64,000 nt of DNA. Source: Mucilaginibacter gracilis. GTDB taxonomy: Bacteria; Bacteroidota; Bacteroidia; Sphingobacteriales; Sphingobacteriaceae. Below, piece by piece: positions 17,562 through 26,570 of the stretch (the stretch's first letter is position 1; every line of letters starts with the position of its first letter). The translations under genes were made by a program, and so were the position numbers. A model generated the notes under the pieces. That model ran no database searches. It was not told the DNA's origin and worked only from the letters and a program-made list of their open reading frames with translations. The stretch is from NCBI RefSeq assembly GCF_003633615.1, contig NZ_RBKU01000001.1:4402001-4466000 (forward strand), written 5' to 3'.

Positions 17562-17675
17562 AGAGATGATGGTTCGTAGATCATGGTTCATGGTCGGGAT
17601 GCTTGTCACAATATCTATAATAAAATAATTTTACACTATGGTTCCATGAACTATCAACCATGAACCATGAACAAA
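17562..17675. repeat. Palindromic element family F
   Basis: Imperfect inverted repeat (GATGGTTCGTAGATCATGG... left, ...ACCATGAACCATGAAC right) filling the lysC-lysA gap. The left arm begins directly after the lysC TGA stop codon, and the right arm ends about 10 bp before the lysA start. Confidence 0.75.
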
Positions 17676-17682
17676 AAACAAC

Positions 17683-18909
17683 ATGTTCAACACCAATATC
17701 CTTACCCGTTTTAACAATTTAGAAACACCGTTTTATTATTACGATTTAGATTTGCTTGCTCAAACTTTGCAGGCTTGCGCCTATGCATCGGCGCAATATA
17801 ACTTCCATGTGCATTACGCCATGAAAGCTAATTTTAATCCGAAAGTAATTGATAAAATACAATCGTACGGTTTTGGTGCCGATTGTGTGAGCGGTGGCGA
17901 GGTAAAGGCAGCTATTGAACATGGTTTTGATAAAGGCAAAGTGGTTTTTGCTGGTGTAGGTAAATCCGACAAGGAAATTAACGAGGCATTAGACAGGGAA
18001 ATATTCTGTTTCAATGTAGAATCGGTGCAGGAGTTGCAAATCATTAACGATCTGGCTAAAGCCAAAAATAAAACAGCAAGTGTTGCCATACGCATTAACC
18101 CTAATGTTGATGCCCATACGCACCACTTTATAACAACCGGACTGGAAGAAAATAAATTTGGTGTAAACACCTGGGAACTGCCTGCCGTTGCCGAAGCTTT
18201 GGGCCAATTGCCTAATCTGCAATTTTTAGGCATTCATTTCCATATCGGTTCGCAAATTACAGATTTGAGTGTTTATAAAAACCTTTGCGTGCGCGTAAAC
18301 GAATTGCAGCAATGGTTTGAAGAACGTAATTTGCCCATTAAAGTATTAAACCTTGGCGGTGGCTTAGGTGTTGATTATTATGAGCCCGACGAAAATCCTA
18401 TCTGCGATTTTGCGAGCTATTTTAAAGTATTTAACGATTTTTTAAACGTGAAACCGGGCCAGGAGGTACACTTTGAACTGGGCCGTGCGCTGGTTGCGCA
18501 ATCGGCATCGTTAGTGAGCCGCGTACTTTATGTAAAAAACGGCATTAAAAAGAATTTCCTGATACTGGATGCCGGGATGACTGAACTGATACGCCCAATG
18601 CTTTATCAGGCTTACCATGTGATAGAGAATTTGAGCGGGAAGGAGAGAGTCAAGAATCAAGAATCAGGAATCAAGAATGACGAGTCGGGAAAAGAAGTCT
18701 TGAGTCCTGAGTCTGGCATCTTGAGTCTTATCAAATACGACGTAGTAGGCCCTATCTGCGAAAGCACAGATTGTTTCAGAAAAGATGTTGAACTGCCCGA
18801 GTCATATCGCGGCGATATCATTGTTGTACGCACCGCAGGCGCCTACGGCGAGGTAATGGCATCAGGCTATAACCTGCGCGATAGAGTACAAAGCGTATAC
18901 TCCGAATAA
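17683..18909 (+). CDS. lysA: Diaminopimelate decarboxylase with in-frame palindromic insertion
   Basis: PLP fold-III decarboxylase converting meso-diaminopimelate to lysine. The PLP lysine is in HYAMKANFNP (about residue 48), with HIGSQI, the GGGLGVDY phosphate-binding loop, and the C-terminal GPICESTDCFRKD active-site cysteine segment and GAYGEVMASGYN. The unusual part is residues about 322-349, between IENLSGKE and KYDVVGPICES. It is encoded by an inverted-repeat element (18645-18730) of the family also found between hisB and hisH. The frame is kept and all catalytic motifs remain, so the protein is likely active. It ends 1 bp from the convergent next gene. Confidence 0.9.
   Translation: MFNTNILTRFNNLETPFYYYDLDLLAQTLQACAYASAQYNFHVHYAMKANFNPKVIDKIQSYGFGADCVSGGEVKAAIEHGFDKGKVVFAGVGKSDKEINEALDREIFCFNVESVQELQIINDLAKAKNKTASVAIRINPNVDAHTHHFITTGLEENKFGVNTWELPAVAEALGQLPNLQFLGIHFHIGSQITDLSVYKNLCVRVNELQQWFEERNLPIKVLNLGGGLGVDYYEPDENPICDFASYFKVFNDFLNVKPGQEVHFELGRALVAQSASLVSRVLYVKNGIKKNFLILDAGMTELIRPMLYQAYHVIENLSGKERVKNQESGIKNDESGKEVLSPESGILSLIKYDVVGPICESTDCFRKDVELPESYRGDIIVVRTAGAYGEVMASGYNLRDRVQSVYSE
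18645..18730. repeat. Palindromic element family D, copy 1 (inside lysA)
   Basis: Imperfect inverted repeat with arms of about 35 bp, left 18645-18680 (AGTCAAGAATCAAGAATCAG...) and right 18691-18730 (...CTGAGTCTGGCATCTTGAGT). It lies wholly within lysA and is translated in frame. A related copy lies at 45289-45391. Confidence 0.8.
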
Positions 18910-18910
18910 T

Positions 18911-19684
18911 TTAAAAGCAATAACCAACACGTAAATTAACGTTAACAATGTTTTGCCTTTCTACCACAAAAAAATATTTACGCATTTGTACAAAAAAGCT
19001 TGCGCTGTAATTAATATTGTTGTATTCCGAGTTGTTGTAGTATGAATTGGTATAGTCGTTAAAATCGTGGTTGCCAAATGTTTTGCCTAAGTACCCCTTT
19101 ACTGCATAATGTATTTGCGGGTTGTTGCGCCCGCGCCAGGCAACCTCGGTAGTTAAACCGCCGCTAAATAAGTTGTTGTTAATATCGGTATGGAAACCGG
19201 GCTGGCTCCTCACTGCTTTCCTAAAATCGGCATAATCGCCAAATTCGCTGCTGTAAGCCAAGTCTATCCCAATAATCCTTAAATCTACCTTATCATTCAG
19301 CGGGATAAAAAAATTAGCTGATGCATTGGCACCTAAACCTGCAAAAAATTTATTGTTAAAATAATTGGCTTCGGTTTTTTCTATCGACGTATTTTCGTAA
19401 CTACCAGCAAAGCCAAATACGCCGTAGGCTAAGTTAATATTATCAAAGGTGTTAGCATGGTCTAAACGCAGCAAACCCATGTAGGTGTTATCCTTTAGGT
19501 CGATACCCGAACCTAAGCCTAACCCGCCCGATACGTAACTGGCCGACTTTGCCGAATCGGTATGCATGGGCTTTGCCAGGTAGGTTGAGTTATTGTTGTA
19601 TAACGCCGGGGCGTAAAAATGATCGTTACAGCCCGAAATAAAAATAACTGTTATCAAAAGCGCTAAAGCATATATTTTTTTCAT
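18911..19684 (-). CDS. Putative outer-membrane-associated lipoprotein
   Basis: A 257-residue protein with a lipoprotein signal peptide: MKKIYALALLITVIFISGC, lipobox ISGC with the modified Cys at 19. The mature part has alternating aromatic/polar strands (YMGLLRLDHANTFDNINLAYGVFGFAGSY and SASFFVQMRKYFFVVERQN) and ends in VNLRVGYCF, a pattern resembling small beta-barrel or porin-like proteins. I do not recognise a named family. It is convergent with lysA, with 1 bp between the stop codons. Function unknown. Confidence 0.65.
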   Translation of the reverse strand: MKKIYALALLITVIFISGCNDHFYAPALYNNNSTYLAKPMHTDSAKSASYVSGGLGLGSGIDLKDNTYMGLLRLDHANTFDNINLAYGVFGFAGSYENTSIEKTEANYFNNKFFAGLGANASANFFIPLNDKVDLRIIGIDLAYSSEFGDYADFRKAVRSQPGFHTDINNNLFSGGLTTEVAWRGRNNPQIHYAVKGYLGKTFGNHDFNDYTNSYYNNSEYNNINYSASFFVQMRKYFFVVERQNIVNVNLRVGYCF

Positions 19685-20011
19685 GCACAGGTTAAGTTTT
19701 ACAAAGCTGAATATAAAACAAATTGCGCTTAAAAGCTAAGTTTTTTAAAATGGCACTTAACCTAATGGTAACATGTAATGCACAATAGCTTAAACATTTA
19801 CATGTAGCTTTATGTTGAAAATAAAACATAAACGCCATGAGATCTTTCCTGAATTTATTTTTACTGCTCAACAAAATTAAGGAGCGTGTTTTTTTAAGAA
19901 GCATGCGCTCTTTGTATATGCACTAAAGCATTTTGCCCAATAGTGTTATTTACTATAGATTTTTATTCGGAAATTTGCGGTTGGGCTTAAATTAGCCTGC
20001 GCTAATATTTA
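19685..20011. other. 327-bp intergenic region, no supported gene
   Basis: AT-rich divergent region between the lipoprotein gene and the GH1 gene. It must hold both promoters, but no convincing TAnnTTTG box, hairpin or small gene stands out. Only short random frames are seen. Confidence 0.5.
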
Positions 20012-21367
20012 ATGAAAGCCGACTTATACAACCAGCCTGTTAACCGGGCCTTTTTTGGGGATAATTTTAATTGGGGCGTATCTACCGCTGCCCCGCAAAT
20101 AGAGGGTGCATTGGCTATTGATGGTCGTGGTACTTCTATATGGGATGTATTTACCAAAAAGAAGGGCAAAGTTTTAAACGGCGATACTCCCGATATTGCC
20201 TGCGAGTTTTACGAGCGTTACCGCGAAGATATTGCGCTTATTAAAGAGCTTAACATCCCTAATTTTAGGTTTTCTATAGCCTGGCCACGTATTTTACCTA
20301 ACGGAACGGGCGAGGTTAACCCCGCCGGAATAGCTTATTACAACCGCATTATTGATTTTTGCCTCGAATTAGGTATTGAGCCCTGGGTAACCATTTACCA
20401 TTGGGATTTGCCTCATGAGCTTGAACTGAAAGGCGGCTGGACAAACCGCGAAATTGTAAACTGGTTTAGTAACTACGTAAAAATTTGCGCCAACGCCTTT
20501 GGCGACCGCGTAAAACACTGGATGGTAATGAACGAACCGGCTGTATTTACCGGTGCCGGTTATTTTTTAGGCATACATGCCCCTGGCCGCACAGGTATTA
20601 AAAACTTTTTACCTGCCGTACACCACGCCGTTTTATGCATGGCAGCAGGAGGTAAGCTATTGCGCCAACTATTGCCCGGCGCACAGATAGGCACAACTTT
20701 TTCGTGCTCGCACATCGAACCTTATTCTAATAAACCTAAGGATGTTGCTGCAGCGGCGCGCGCTGATGTATTTTTTAACCGCATATTTATTGAAGCTGTA
20801 TCGAGCATGGGTTACCCCGAAGATATTAAAGTACTTAGCCGTATAAAGCAATACATGCTGCCCGGCGATGAGCATTTAATGAATTTTGAGTTTGATTTTA
20901 TCGGCCTCCAAAACTACACCCGCGAAATTGTAAAAGCCTCGCTATTTGTACCCTATATAGGTGCGCGCCTGGTTAAAGCCCAGCACAGAAATGTGCAGTT
21001 AACCGATATGAAATGGGAAGTTTACCCCCCGGCCATTTACGAGGTTATCAAAAAATTTGATGCTTACCCCTTTGTGAAAAAAATCATCATTACCGAGAAT
21101 GGTTCCGCTTTCCCGGATGAGGTAAAGGATGGTAGGGTAGATGACCCTCTGAGGTTAAAATATCTGCAAAACCACATCAACCAGGTGCTCCGGGCCAAAA
21201 ACGACGGCTGCAAAGTAGCAGGTTATTTTATCTGGACCTTAACCGATAACTTTGAATGGGCCGAAGGTTATCACCCGCGCTTCGGCATCATCCACATCGA
21301 TTTTAAAACCCAAAAACGCACCATCAAAAATTCGGGACTGTGGTACGGGAAGTTTTTAGCACCCTGA
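20012..21367 (+). CDS. GH1 family beta-glucosidase
   Basis: Retaining glycoside hydrolase of family 1. The acid/base is Glu175 in the VMNEPAVF motif and the nucleophile is Glu362 in IITENGSAF. The N-terminal FNWGVSTAAPQIEGA segment and the C-terminal WTLTDNFEWAEGYHPRFGIIHID signature are also standard. At 451 residues with no signal peptide it is probably cytosolic, acting on imported beta-glucosides or cellobiose-type sugars. Substrate specificity (gluco, galacto or 6-phospho) is not decided by the sequence I can read. It is convergent with the GH63-like gene, with a palindromic element between. Confidence 0.93.
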   Translation: MKADLYNQPVNRAFFGDNFNWGVSTAAPQIEGALAIDGRGTSIWDVFTKKKGKVLNGDTPDIACEFYERYREDIALIKELNIPNFRFSIAWPRILPNGTGEVNPAGIAYYNRIIDFCLELGIEPWVTIYHWDLPHELELKGGWTNREIVNWFSNYVKICANAFGDRVKHWMVMNEPAVFTGAGYFLGIHAPGRTGIKNFLPAVHHAVLCMAAGGKLLRQLLPGAQIGTTFSCSHIEPYSNKPKDVAAAARADVFFNRIFIEAVSSMGYPEDIKVLSRIKQYMLPGDEHLMNFEFDFIGLQNYTREIVKASLFVPYIGARLVKAQHRNVQLTDMKWEVYPPAIYEVIKKFDAYPFVKKIIITENGSAFPDEVKDGRVDDPLRLKYLQNHINQVLRAKNDGCKVAGYFIWTLTDNFEWAEGYHPRFGIIHIDFKTQKRTIKNSGLWYGKFLAP

Positions 21368-21407
21368 TTGATGATTTATTAAAATCATCAAAAAAAACAA
21401 ACATCAC

Positions 21408-21495
21408 CATTGCGAGGCACGAAGCAATTTCTAAGCTATACAGAACGGCTTTGTGGGTCCGTTTGTCCTGCGCAAAGATTGCTTCGTGCCTCTAT
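21408..21495. repeat. Palindromic element family C, copy 1
   Basis: Inverted repeat with perfect 15-bp arms GAGGCACGAAGCAAT (21414-21428) and its complement (21478-21492) around a loop of about 50 bp, between convergent GH1 and GH63-like genes. A related copy with longer, perfect arms is at 43842-43923. Confidence 0.8.
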
Positions 21496-21551
21496 ACGGG
21501 CGAATTAAGCAATATACCAAACCCCAATAGTCCAGGTTATCATTTTAAATT

Positions 21552-24158
21552 CTACAGCAAAGCCACCAAACCTGTCCAACCGGTTTGGTGGCTTGCGCCT
21601 AAGCCTTTGCCGTTATCGCCATTAAAATACTCGTGAAATAAAATATAATCCTTAAAATGAGGGTCGTGGTTTAGCTTTGGATGGCCGCCAAATACAGGCC
21701 GCTCGCCGCTTTCGTTCTTTAAAAAAATTGATTTTATACGCTTGCTCAAAAAGCCCGCAATTTCGGCCAGCGAAAAGTATTGATTTGATCCGGTAGGGTA
21801 TTCAACCTTAAAATCGTTACCATAATAGTTATAAAACATGTATAACGATTGGATGAGCAGGTAATTAATAGGCATCCAAATAGGCCCGCGCCAATTGCTG
21901 TTACCGCCAAACATGCCCGTGTCGCTTTCGGCGGGGTTATACCTTACCGGAAAATCGGTGCCGTTAAGCCAATAATCAAACGGCTGCTGCTCATAAACTT
22001 TTGATATTGAACGTATTCCATACTCCGATAAAAACTCATTGCTATCAAGCATACGGCGCAGTAAAAGTTTCATACGGTGGCCGCGCAGCAGCGATAGTAA
22101 ATGCTGCTCGTTGCCATTGGTATCTCTCCAATAACTTACCAACTGTACAAGGTCTGGCCGTTGTTGCATAAACCTATCAAGGTTGTTGCGTAATTTGGGC
22201 AGGTTTTTCCAGCGGCTATCGTCAAACACAATTACGGCAAACATGGGTATCAGGCCAACCAGGGTTCGTAAACGCAGCCGGTCATACCCGCCTTCGGGTT
22301 TGCGTAGCAGGTCGTAATAAAAACCGTCCTGGTCGTCCCACAAACCCCACGAGTCTTCACCCATATTGGCAATGGAGCCGGCTATGTATAAAAAGTGCTC
22401 CATAAATTTAATGGCCATGTTTTCGTAAACGGGGTTAAACATGGCAAGCTCTGCACTAATGTGCAGCATATTAAGGGCATACATGGCCATCCAGCTCGTT
22501 CCGTCGGCCTGTTCCAGGCAGCCGCCTCCGGGTACTGGGGCACTGCGGTTAAATACCCCTATATTATCCAGGCCCAAAAAGCCTCCCTCAAAAATATTAT
22601 TGCCTTCGCTATCTTTTTGGTTTACCCACCAGGTAAAGTTGAGTAGCATTTTATGGAAAACATCCTCCAAAAATTGAATATCAGCCTTGCCTTTTGCCTT
22701 TTGGTCTTCCTCAAATACGCGCCAGGTTGCCATGGCGTGTACAGGCGGGTTAACGTCGCCAAAATCCCATTCATAAGCAGGCAATTGTCCGCTTGGGTGA
22801 ATGTATTTGGCACTTACCAGCAAAGCCAACTGCTGCTTTGCAAAACCAGGATCAATAGGCGCGAGCGACATGCAGTGGAAAGCCAGATCCCAGGCCGCAA
22901 ACCACGGATATTCCCATTTATCCGGCATTGATATAATATCCCCGGCTATCAGGTGTTTCCATCGGTGGTTTCGTCCATGCCTGCGGTTTTTGGGTGGCAC
23001 CGGCTGGCCGGGGTCGCCTTCAATCCAGCGGTTCACATCGTATAAAAAAAACTGTTTGCTCCATAGCATACCGGCCCAGGCCTGGCGCTGAACCAGTTTT
23101 TCGTCATCGTTATTTATAGCCGCCTGCTTATCGTTATAAAACTCATCAGCTTCGGCTTTTCGTGCCAATAGTGTAGCATCAAAATCGGCAAAGGCATTAT
23201 TTTGCTGGTTTTTACTGAGGCGTAATTTAAAAGTTATGCTGCTTTGCGCAGGTACGTTTTTTTGATACCAAATAGCTGCTTTGGTGCCTTCGTGCTGCGG
23301 GTTTACGGCATTAGTATCGCCGTTTACAACCCGGTTATTTATCCCGTCTTTAACAAAAGCCGAATTATTTGCCGAATTATAGAGCCGTTCGTTATTAGTT
23401 TCGTTATCGGTAAATAAAAATTCCGCCTCTCCATCGGCGTAAAAATAATAGTCGCCAAGCACGGCACTTCGCATCATCATACAATTATTGCCATGGTAAA
23501 GCATCAAAGGCTTGGCAGTATCATCGCCCAGTCCCCATGTTTTGCGGTACCATAATTGCGGTATTACATGTATAGGGGCATCTTTTACGCCCCGGTTGCA
23601 AATGGTATATTGTATAAATAAATCGTCTTCGTTATTTTTGGCGTATTCAATAAACACATCAAAATAACCGTTATCATCAAACAAACCGGTATCAATCAAC
23701 TCAAATTCCGGGTCGAGTTTACTACGGCGCTGGTTTTCATCAATTAATTGGCTGTACGGGTAAGGCTGTTGTGTGTATTTGTACAGCATTTTCATGTAGC
23801 TGTGCGAGGGCGTGTTATCAATGTAATAATAAAGCTCCTTCACGTCTTCGCCATGATTACCCTGTTGGTTGGTTAGGCCAAAAAGGCGTTCCTTCAGTAT
23901 AGGGTCTTTTTCGTTCCATAGGGCTAACCCCATGCAAAGTAGTTGCTGGTCGTCGCTAATTCCGGCAAGTCCTTCTTCGCCCCAGCGGTACGCCTTGCTG
24001 CGTGCCATATCATGGCTTATATAATTCCAGGCATCGCCGTTTTCGCTATAATCTTCGCGCACGGTGCCCCATTGCCGTTCCGATAAATACGGCCCCCATT
24101 TAAGCCAGTTTATTTTTTGAGCATAATGGTCGGCAAGGCGGGTTTGTTCGGTTGTCAT
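21552..24158 (-). CDS. GH63-like glycoside hydrolase (MGH1-type glucosidase)
   Basis: Large cytosolic hydrolase (868 residues from the chosen start) of the GH63/mannosylglycerate-hydrolase-like (alpha/alpha)6-barrel group, often annotated simply as glucosidase in Bacteroidota. Characteristic segments are the N-terminal KWGPYLSERQWGTVREDYSENGDAW, the central PDKWEYPWFAAWDLAFHCM and the C-terminal NSNWRGPIWMPINYLLIQSL. The start at MTTEQTRLADHY was preferred over an upstream in-frame ATG because the extra 17 residues look like untranslated leader. No signal peptide. The likely substrate is an alpha-glucoside or mannosylglycerate-like compound, which cannot be settled here. It is convergent with GH1. 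Confidence 0.85.
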   Translation of the reverse strand: MTTEQTRLADHYAQKINWLKWGPYLSERQWGTVREDYSENGDAWNYISHDMARSKAYRWGEEGLAGISDDQQLLCMGLALWNEKDPILKERLFGLTNQQGNHGEDVKELYYYIDNTPSHSYMKMLYKYTQQPYPYSQLIDENQRRSKLDPEFELIDTGLFDDNGYFDVFIEYAKNNEDDLFIQYTICNRGVKDAPIHVIPQLWYRKTWGLGDDTAKPLMLYHGNNCMMMRSAVLGDYYFYADGEAEFLFTDNETNNERLYNSANNSAFVKDGINNRVVNGDTNAVNPQHEGTKAAIWYQKNVPAQSSITFKLRLSKNQQNNAFADFDATLLARKAEADEFYNDKQAAINNDDEKLVQRQAWAGMLWSKQFFLYDVNRWIEGDPGQPVPPKNRRHGRNHRWKHLIAGDIISMPDKWEYPWFAAWDLAFHCMSLAPIDPGFAKQQLALLVSAKYIHPSGQLPAYEWDFGDVNPPVHAMATWRVFEEDQKAKGKADIQFLEDVFHKMLLNFTWWVNQKDSEGNNIFEGGFLGLDNIGVFNRSAPVPGGGCLEQADGTSWMAMYALNMLHISAELAMFNPVYENMAIKFMEHFLYIAGSIANMGEDSWGLWDDQDGFYYDLLRKPEGGYDRLRLRTLVGLIPMFAVIVFDDSRWKNLPKLRNNLDRFMQQRPDLVQLVSYWRDTNGNEQHLLSLLRGHRMKLLLRRMLDSNEFLSEYGIRSISKVYEQQPFDYWLNGTDFPVRYNPAESDTGMFGGNSNWRGPIWMPINYLLIQSLYMFYNYYGNDFKVEYPTGSNQYFSLAEIAGFLSKRIKSIFLKNESGERPVFGGHPKLNHDPHFKDYILFHEYFNGDNGKGLGASHQTGWTGLVALL

Positions 24159-24487
24159 ATATGTTTTTTGGCGGATGTTAAACGAAACTAAGCTAAGGTT
24201 AAATATCAATTTTGTATTGCTGCAAATAGCTTTCTAATGTAAGTTTAATGTTATTTTTTGTTGCGTTATTTAATCCGATAATTGTAGTCCTTTTAAAAAT
24301 GCAATTGCCGTATTTTAAACTTAGGTTAAAATGAATGGTAATGCAATGGGGTTTAATCTGTAAGTCATTTTTAACGTGAAAGCAAAAACCTGGACTAATT
24401 AATAGCATTTTTACTGCCCATAGGTATAGTTGAATAGCGAATAACTTATCCGCTTAAGCTTTAAAATCAATCCCAATAAAATAAAAA
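24159..24487. other. 329-bp divergent intergenic region, no supported gene
   Basis: AT-rich region between the start of the GH63-like gene and the DinB gene. It presumably contains both promoters. I see no conserved RNA, strong hairpin or credible short ORF. Confidence 0.5.
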
Positions 24488-24976
24488 ATGGAACTCTTTA
24501 TTAAAATGACAATTGCAGCGTGGAACACTCAAAATGCCCGCCTTAATAAATTAGTAAACACCCTTAGCAACGAGCAGTTAGCAACCGAAACGGCACCGGG
24601 CCGCAATACAGGCACTTATCTTTTTGGCCATTTAATAGCGGTGAGCGATGCTTTACTGCCGATAATGGGCTGGGGCGAGAAATTTTATCCCGAATTGGAA
24701 ACGATCTTTTTGAAAAATCCGGATAAATCGGGCCTCGAACAGCCATCAATCGAAACGCTTAAAGGATATTTTACAACAATAAATGCCTGCATAGAACAGC
24801 ATATTGATACGATGCAGGTTGCCGATTGGTTTGACAGGCACACCGCAGTATCGGCTGCCGATTTTGCCAACGAGCCTCACCGCAACAAACTCAATATTAT
24901 GATAAATCGTACTAATCACACCAGTTATCACCTTGGTCAAATGGCTTATCTGGCAAGCAAAGCCGATGTGGGATAG
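24488..24976 (+). CDS. DinB-family four-helix protein
   Basis: A 162-residue DinB/YfiT-like putative metalloenzyme. The three metal-ligand histidines are placed as usual for the family: TGTYLFGHLIAVSD (His about residue 49) and the C-terminal RTNHTSYHLGQMAYL pair. The family binds a divalent metal in a four-helix bundle. Known relatives are thiol transferases or DNA-damage-induced proteins, but no reaction can be assigned. Single-gene unit, convergent with the next small gene across a strong hairpin. Confidence 0.8.
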   Translation: MELFIKMTIAAWNTQNARLNKLVNTLSNEQLATETAPGRNTGTYLFGHLIAVSDALLPIMGWGEKFYPELETIFLKNPDKSGLEQPSIETLKGYFTTINACIEQHIDTMQVADWFDRHTAVSAADFANEPHRNKLNIMINRTNHTSYHLGQMAYLASKADVG

Positions 24977-25000
24977 TGAAAAAAATACACTATATTATAA

Positions 25001-25038
25001 AAACCGTTTAGGGCTATTAGCTAAGCCTTAAACGGTTT
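25001..25038. terminator. Bidirectional terminator hairpin
   Basis: AAACCGTTTA (25001-25010) pairs perfectly with TAAACGGTTT (25029-25038), extended by GGCT/AGCC inside. It lies between the convergent DinB gene and the small minus-strand gene. On the minus strand it is followed by TTTTTAT, so termination in that direction is the better supported. Confidence 0.65.
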
Positions 25039-25103
25039 ATGCATTAACGGAAAAAGCTGGCCCTTACTATTAGTTGTGGCATTATAATACTATCAATACT
25101 TGA

Positions 25104-25346
25104 TTAAGGGCGAGGTGGCCGAGGCGGTAAAACGCGGTGTGGTGCCGGTGGCCGGTGTAAAACAACCCTACGGCGATGATGCACAGCCCGGTGTCTGCGT
25201 GTAAATCGGGGCCACCTTGGTTTGCCTATGTGGATATTGGGCCTTGGCGGTGGGCCATGCGGGTGCGGCGGTAACTTAATTTGTGCGCCCGCACTAAAAG
25301 CCATAGTGGCAATTAATACAAAAATTAGTAATTTAACGGTTTTCAT
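25104..25346 (-). CDS. Small secreted Pro/Arg/His-rich protein
   Basis: An 80-residue protein with a clear Sec signal peptide (MKTVKLLIFVLIATMAFSAGA, cleavage about residue 21) and a mature part of about 58 residues that is almost entirely Pro, Arg and His (PPHPHGPPPRP, RRHRAVHHRRRVVLHRPPAP, VLPPRPPRP). It has no cysteines or known domain. The composition suggests a disordered, strongly basic exported peptide that could bind metals (His clusters), polyanions or envelope components. The hairpin downstream supports it as a transcribed unit. Function unknown. Confidence 0.6.
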   Translation of the reverse strand: MKTVKLLIFVLIATMAFSAGAQIKLPPHPHGPPPRPNIHIGKPRWPRFTRRHRAVHHRRRVVLHRPPAPHRVLPPRPPRP

Positions 25347-25578
25347 TGCGTAAGCTTTTTGTTTAACTAAATTATAACTCCACGCTACTGTTAATGTTTC
25401 AATTAAGTTTTGTTTAAGTGTTTAAACACATCGCACATCCGCAAGCGGCGCCCCTTTTGAGGTAATTAGTTACCGGTAGCTTTATCGGCCTTTTTGCTTA
25501 CTGCTTCAATAAAATTAAAACCATAAGCCCTTTTTAACAGTATATACTATGTGCTTAAATATTGATATGAAATTTACT

Positions 25579-25586
25579 ATTATTTT
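25579..25586. repeat. Target site duplication, left copy
   Basis: ATTATTTT immediately before the left inverted repeat; repeated at 26563-26570. Confidence 0.9.
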
Positions 25587-26562
25587 ACCCGTAGTGCATT
25601 ATCAGACTAAATTTATTTTAATGTGATTCATGTTCCTTTTAAAGATAAATTTGTTGAGGTATTGAATGGTGGTCAGGGCAGTTATTTTACTTAACGTCCT
25701 TGTCTTAAACCCCTCAAAAGTTTTGGCATAATTTCTTCTGATCATAAACTGATCGCACAGTTGCGAAAATAGCGTTTCAATCCTTTTCCTTGATTTTTTG
25801 AATAGGTATGGATACGGTTTGAATTTCTTTTGATTGTTTCTCATCGGGGTTTCCAATCTAATGTTTACAGATTCAAAAAGATTGACCTGTACCTCTGCGG
25901 ACAAATAGCCTTTGTCTCCAAGTAGCACGCAATCAGTCATTTGTTGTTGTATATCTTTCAGGTAATGTATGTCATGTACGGAAGCAGGGCTTAGGTCAAA
26001 GTTCTCAAAAACACCATCTACTGAACAAACTGCATGCAGTTTGTATCCATAATACCTCGAACTTTGCGCAGCACAAAAACCATGGTTTGGAAAAGCGTAT
26101 TCCTGTTCTTTGCAGATTTTACTTCTTGCTGCACGGGCATTTTTACATACCTCTAAAGGCATTGAATCGACAATGAAACAGTCCTGGACAGCGTTCAGTT
26201 TCTGAACAAGCTTTTTTCTCACCTCATTTATGTGCGGGAACAATTTTCTTTTTCTCTTATTGTAAACACTTCGTTCGATCAAGATATCAAGCGGGGTACC
26301 TTTCAGGTTTCTAAATAACTGATATTCAGAATCTATTCCACAATATTCAGCGGTCAAATTTAACGTAATTAACTCTAAATCAGACAGTCTTGGCCTTACT
26401 GGTTTGTAATAAAAGTCCTCTTTTATTGACAGTTTCCTAAACTCTTCTAAAATAAAAGTGTAATTTTGAATCAAGTTGTTCATGTTTGTAATTGATTGTC
26501 AGTCAATACAATATACCATTTATTGGCGAAATGAACAACTTTCTTTATAATGCACTACGGGT
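25587..26562 (-). mobile_element. IS982-family insertion sequence, complete (976 bp)
   Basis: Bounded by perfect 16-bp terminal inverted repeats ACCCGTAGTGCATTAT (25587-25602) and ATAATGCACTACGGGT (26547-26562), flanked by 8-bp duplications ATTATTTT. The ACCC ends, total size near 1 kb and a single DDE transposase fit the IS982 family. Perfect termini and duplications suggest a recent insertion. Confidence 0.95.
25602..26483 (-). CDS. IS982-family transposase
   Basis: A 293-residue DDE transposase with a full-length, uninterrupted reading frame. Catalytic acids are visible in IVDSMPLEV (first Asp), LLGDKGYLS (second Asp) and KSRKRIETLFSQL (Glu), the last two having the spacing typical of IS982/IS4-like enzymes. 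The stop codon overlaps the innermost base of the left inverted repeat. The gene is oriented against the host esterase gene. Intact termini plus an intact transposase mean the element may still be mobile. Confidence 0.93.
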   Translation of the reverse strand: MNNLIQNYTFILEEFRKLSIKEDFYYKPVRPRLSDLELITLNLTAEYCGIDSEYQLFRNLKGTPLDILIERSVYNKRKRKLFPHINEVRKKLVQKLNAVQDCFIVDSMPLEVCKNARAARSKICKEQEYAFPNHGFCAAQSSRYYGYKLHAVCSVDGVFENFDLSPASVHDIHYLKDIQQQMTDCVLLGDKGYLSAEVQVNLFESVNIRLETPMRNNQKKFKPYPYLFKKSRKRIETLFSQLCDQFMIRRNYAKTFEGFKTRTLSKITALTTIQYLNKFIFKRNMNHIKINLV

Positions 26563-26570
26563 ATTATTTT
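26563..26570. repeat. Target site duplication, right copy
   Basis: ATTATTTT directly after the right inverted repeat; identical to 25579-25586. Confidence 0.9.
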
